Both the position numbers and the translations under genes were made by a program. Of a stretch of DNA of 11,059 nt, positions 8,467-11,059 are shown piece by piece. The stretch spans positions 1,861 to 12,919 of the forward strand of contig CAUDNR010001525.1 of assembly GCA_958430865.1 (NCBI GenBank), written 5' to 3'. The DNA is from Entrophospora sp. SA101. Taxonomy: Eukaryota > Glomeromycota > Glomeromycetes > Entrophosporales > Entrophosporaceae. The notes beneath the pieces were generated by a model. It had not been told where the DNA came from. It made no database searches and saw nothing but the letters and a program-made list of their open reading frames with translations. How positions within the stretch are numbered: the stretch's first letter is position 1; every line of letters begins with the position of its first letter.

Positions 8467-8646
8467 TCATTCTGTAAACTTTGTACAAATGCTTGCTCCA
8501 AATTCATCTTCATCGAATTCATTACCTTCATCATTATCATTTTCATCATTTTTTTTCACTATTGGAACCCTTATCTTCATTACCATAAAACTGCTCGAGA
8601 TTTGTTCATAATGTTGAATTTCTTTCATTTGCTTTTTAGCTAACAT
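8467..8646 (-). other. Small 59-codon frame with acidic C-terminal part
   Basis: Seen: an ATG at 8646 on the minus strand followed by 59 codons to a TGA at 8469-8467. The start (MLAKKQMKEIQHYEQISSS) is hydrophilic and helical; residues 33 to 48 are an Asp/Glu/Asn run. The plus strand is open in the same codon phase but gives a hydrophobic, Phe/Ile-rich protein, so the minus reading is the more protein-like. No homologue recognised. It could be a small gene, an exon of a broken gene, or chance. Confidence 0.2.
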
Positions 8647-8837
8647 TAATACAATCGACCAAGGTTTTTTTCGTTAATGATAATGTCGATGACGATAATA
8701 CTAATACCATCATCAATAATGACAACGACGACTACATGAGCATTGGTTTGAATGAAAAGAATCTATGTACAACGGAGTCAACGAAACAAAAAATTTCGGA
8801 AACGAATATATTGGCATCGTATCCTATCAATTCTAGG
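8640..8837 (+). other. Exon-like island with Asp/Asn-rich segment
   Basis: Sixty-six open codons begin right after a CTTTTTAG acceptor-like site (AG at 8638-8639) and end at a stop overlapping a GTGAAA donor-like site at 8837. The translation opens LTLIQSTKVFFVNDNVDDDN, passes through an Asn/Asp run and ends ETNILASYPINSR. It overlaps the start of the minus frame at 8467-8646 by seven bases. No family recognised; an internal exon of a lost or unfound gene is possible. Confidence 0.25.
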
Positions 8838-8888
8838 TGAAAAAATTTTCTTTTGCAATTAAACTAGCATATAAACTATATTAGATAA

Positions 8889-9044
8889 AATGAATGTATT
8901 TATATAAATGGTTTATTTATTAAACTCCAATACATCAAGGACAATCTAAAAAGAACCGCAATTTCAACAGTTGGCAAATTGGTACCAGGCGAGAATGATT
9001 TACGTATCCAGTTATCACCATCGTCATCGACAATACTGCAATAA
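8889..9044 (+). other. Short open island, unrecognised
   Basis: Fifty-one codons open between stops, with no ATG start. The middle (LKRTAISTVGKLVPGENDLRI) has ordinary protein composition and the end is Ser-rich. It sits 51 bases after the island at 8640-8837, within intron range of this genome (73 to 128 bases) if the acceptor lay slightly inside it. Assignment is not possible. Confidence 0.18.
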
Positions 9045-9145
9045 CAAAAAAGGTTGACAAGAATTGAGCAGCACTAAAAAAGCTAGCTTGAGAACGCATT
9101 TATCCAATCAAACGGTTTTGAGTAGAACAAAGCTCTCTGAAAAAC

Positions 9146-9382
9146 TTGAACATCAATTGTGATGGATTGAAATGCGATTCAACAGTGACCTTTTTTTGTA
9201 TAAAAAAATTTCCAGTCATCCATGATATCATGACTTTGCAGAAAAACACACGGTTATATATACATCCATGTTACATGTTTGTTAGAACTAACAACAGCAA
9301 AAATATTAATGATTGCAATATTCGATTTAAAACGTTTTCTTATAATGATACATTCAATTTAATAAAAATCAAATCTTTATAA
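9146..9382 (+). pseudogene. Open fragment with Cys-rich start, possible USP relic
   Basis: Seventy-eight codons open from a TTG to the stop at 9380-9382, no ATG start. The start (NCDGLKCDSTVTFFCIKKF) has Cys spacing and a VTF that vaguely recall the zinc-finger and VTFDPF region of ubiquitin-specific proteases. The rest is Asn/Ile/Phe-rich and unlike that family. I treat it as a possible relic only. Chance similarity in AT-rich DNA is the main alternative. Confidence 0.18.
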
Positions 9383-10155
9383 AAACATAAGCAATTCTAT
9401 ATATAATATCGTTTCTTTGATTTCGAGTTAAATATTAACAATAACTGGTGTGTATACTTTTTGAGGATATGTATTTGACTTTCGGCTATACGAGGCACAA
9501 GATGAATGTTGTTGTGGTGCAACATTAGATCTCACTCTTTCCTGCACAAATAGAATAGTTAAAAATTCCACTATGAAGCAACTTGCTTAGATGTTACAGA
9601 ATAAAGAGTAAAAGGTCAGTAATGATGGTCAAAAAGTTTGCATTTTCTGTTGGTAATAATACTTTTTGATTTTAGATTAAAACCAAGTCCATCGTAAATA
9701 TTCTAATCGCATTTTCTGTTAAATTTATATCTAGTTAATAGGTAATAATGATAACTTACCACAAATTAATATTCCATAAGTTTCAAGACCGTCTATGTAA
9801 CCATAACGATCTATCATGTCAATCTAATGACCTCTCACACACGACATATAGATATAGATATATATTGTATTAAAACGAAATATCGATATGTCCGAGTTTG
9901 TTGATTTAACCTCTAAACGTGAGATAATAATTTACTCTTTACATTTATAATTCCTAGCCTATTTTGTACAAGTATAAAGTTAGCAGTCGAATTAATTATA
10001 TACCAACTAAGATTAAGAAACGACATGTTTCCCGTGTTACTATTATTATTATTATTGAAAAAAAGAGATCAACAGTCGACTTCATTTATTTAGAAAAAAA
10101 AAGGTATTACAACAATTAGATAATTCTTTTCTTTGCGTCAAATTCTAATAAAAAC
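9383..10155. other. Intergenic stretch upstream of TRAPPC2L, no gene recognised
   Basis: The stretch contains a 12-base direct repeat GCATTTTCTGTT (9640-9651 and 9709-9720) and a short GATATA run near 9848-9865. A short plus-strand reading at about 9487-9588 is Cys-rich (DECCCGATLDLTLSCTN) but ends after some 35 codons with no splice partner. The last few hundred bases should hold the TRAPPC2L promoter; I see no distinct element. Confidence 0.45.
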
Positions 10156-11028
10156 ATGAGCAATATTAAAATTCAATGTATTTCAATTATTAATTATAAA
10201 GTAGGTTACAATTTCCTTAAATCAATATGCTGTTTCATTGATACAATTTTTAAAATATAAATATAAATAGAATTAATAAGATAAAAAAATATATGATTTA
10301 TTTTTATTTTTTTATAAATCCTTAAAAGAATAATCCTTTATATATTAAAAATTTTAGCACCACACATCCCGACTTAAAATATCATTATATAGCACATACA
10401 TCATGTGATGTAATTGAAGAAAGAAGTAAAATTTCTAAATTATTAGAATATTATTACTATTATTATGAAGAGGAATAATTTCTTTTGGAGATATTAATTA
10501 ATTATCATTATAATCTTTGCTATTATTATTAGTAAGTGCTGGATCGGAAGCAACTGATACATACCTTGGATTATTATATGCAATGGAAGATTTGGCTGTG
10601 TGAGTAGTGGTTACGTTTGTTGTTATCATTATCGCCATCATCTTCTAATTCTTTTCATTAGAACAAATCATTTAAAATTTATTATTTAATTATTCATTTA
10701 TTAGATATGGATTTATAACAAACACACGTGTAAAATTTGTTGTTGTGTTATCGGTACCTGACGCAGTTATTAAGAATTCTGATATGAAAAATGTATGTTT
10801 CATGTTATTGTTTCGTTAAAACAAAATTTTTTTTTCTCTATCTAATTTTAATCTTGATTTATTAAAAAAAAAAAAAAAAAGATATTTAGGAAAATTCATA
10901 CAGCGTATATAAATAGAGTATGTAACCCATTTTATATTATTGATGGTAGAAAATCTATTGTTAGTAAAAAATTTGTAGCAGCAATTGAAAAAATTGGGAA
11001 AATGAATGAAGAAGATTTAATTAATTAA
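10156..11028 (+). CDS. TRAPPC2L: TRAPPC2L (Tca17-like) TRAPP complex subunit, complete
   Basis: This sedlin-like longin-fold protein (yeast Tca17) is a subunit of TRAPP, the exchange factor complex for Rab/Ypt GTPases in ER-Golgi and Golgi traffic. Seen: five exons, 10156-10200, 10329-10425, 10533-10599, 10705-10792 and 10882-11028, with introns of 128, 107, 105 and 89 bases, all GT..AG (donors GTAGGT, GTAAAA, GTGAGT, GTATGT). Spliced length is 147 residues, near the human protein (about 140). Family blocks, in order: NNPLYIK (16-22), YHYIAHTSCDVIEERIS (33-49), YLGLLYAMEDLAVYGFITNT across introns 3, IFRKIHTAYINRVCNPFY near the end. The CNPFY block and the YGFITNT block are the clearest marks separating TRAPPC2L from TRAPPC2. 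Exon 1 gives 15 residues and its ATG is the only sensible start. The phases (0, 1, 2, 0) join the family sequence without gaps. The stop is followed by AAT-rich DNA to the window end. Confidence 0.92.
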
Positions 11029-11059
11029 TAGTAATAATATTAATAGTAATAATAATATT

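Noticed and set aside
8263..8643. Plus-strand 126-codon frame with an apparent membrane segment
   Set aside because: The hydrophobic C-terminal half is the in-phase complement of an acidic minus-strand frame, so the membrane segment is probably an artefact; the N-terminal part has no recognisable feature.
1..11059. tRNA, rRNA, CRISPR array, intact transposon or terminal inverted repeats
   Set aside because: I found no T-loop GTTCGA context in a cloverleaf, no regular repeat-spacer pattern, no transposase or reverse transcriptase motif, and no matched terminal repeats by eye. A covariance-model and repeat-library search would be decisive.

Overview
The window reads as nuclear DNA of a very AT-rich fungus. 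It carries four intron-bearing protein genes of the eukaryotic core plus one single-exon gene I cannot name. The splice signals are GT..AG, the introns are 73 to 128 bases, and the coding regions are rich in trinucleotide low complexity (poly-Ser, poly-Asn). PAN1 is a fungus-specific endocytic scaffold. That, with the base composition and sparse 3' half, points to an early-diverging fungus of the arbuscular mycorrhizal (Glomeromycotina, Rhizophagus-like) type. The lineage is an inference; the fungal assignment is firmer.

Left part (1 to 5600) is compact. PAN1 (minus, running off the left edge, start 1827) and COX19 (plus, 2074 to 2494, three exons) diverge from a 246-base spacer. COX19 converges on an unrecognised 218-residue gene (minus, 2628 to 3284), which diverges over 255 bases from a GRIP-domain golgin of the IMH1 type (plus, 3540 to 5600, four exons). 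The golgin GRIP domain is split by an intron and complete after splicing.

Middle part (5601 to 10155) is about 4.5 kb with no convincing intact gene. It holds short exon-like open islands, mostly on the plus strand, some flanked by splice-like AG and GT. One carries a 60-base AGTAAT microsatellite encoding Ser-Asn repeats. A few islands faintly resemble, in order, pieces of a DUSP-type ubiquitin-specific protease, so a decayed gene is possible but unproven.

Right part (10156 to 11028) is a complete five-exon TRAPPC2L (yeast Tca17) gene. Its exons are too short to show up as long open frames and were recovered by matching the family through four introns.

Functionally the golgin and TRAPPC2L both act in Golgi tethering, PAN1 acts in endocytosis, and COX19 acts in cytochrome oxidase assembly. 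Fungal gene neighbours need not be related and I see no operon-like logic. I found no RNA gene, CRISPR array, intact transposon or defence-type system. The best leads are the single-EH PAN1, the unknown gene at 2628 to 3284, and the decayed-looking middle region.
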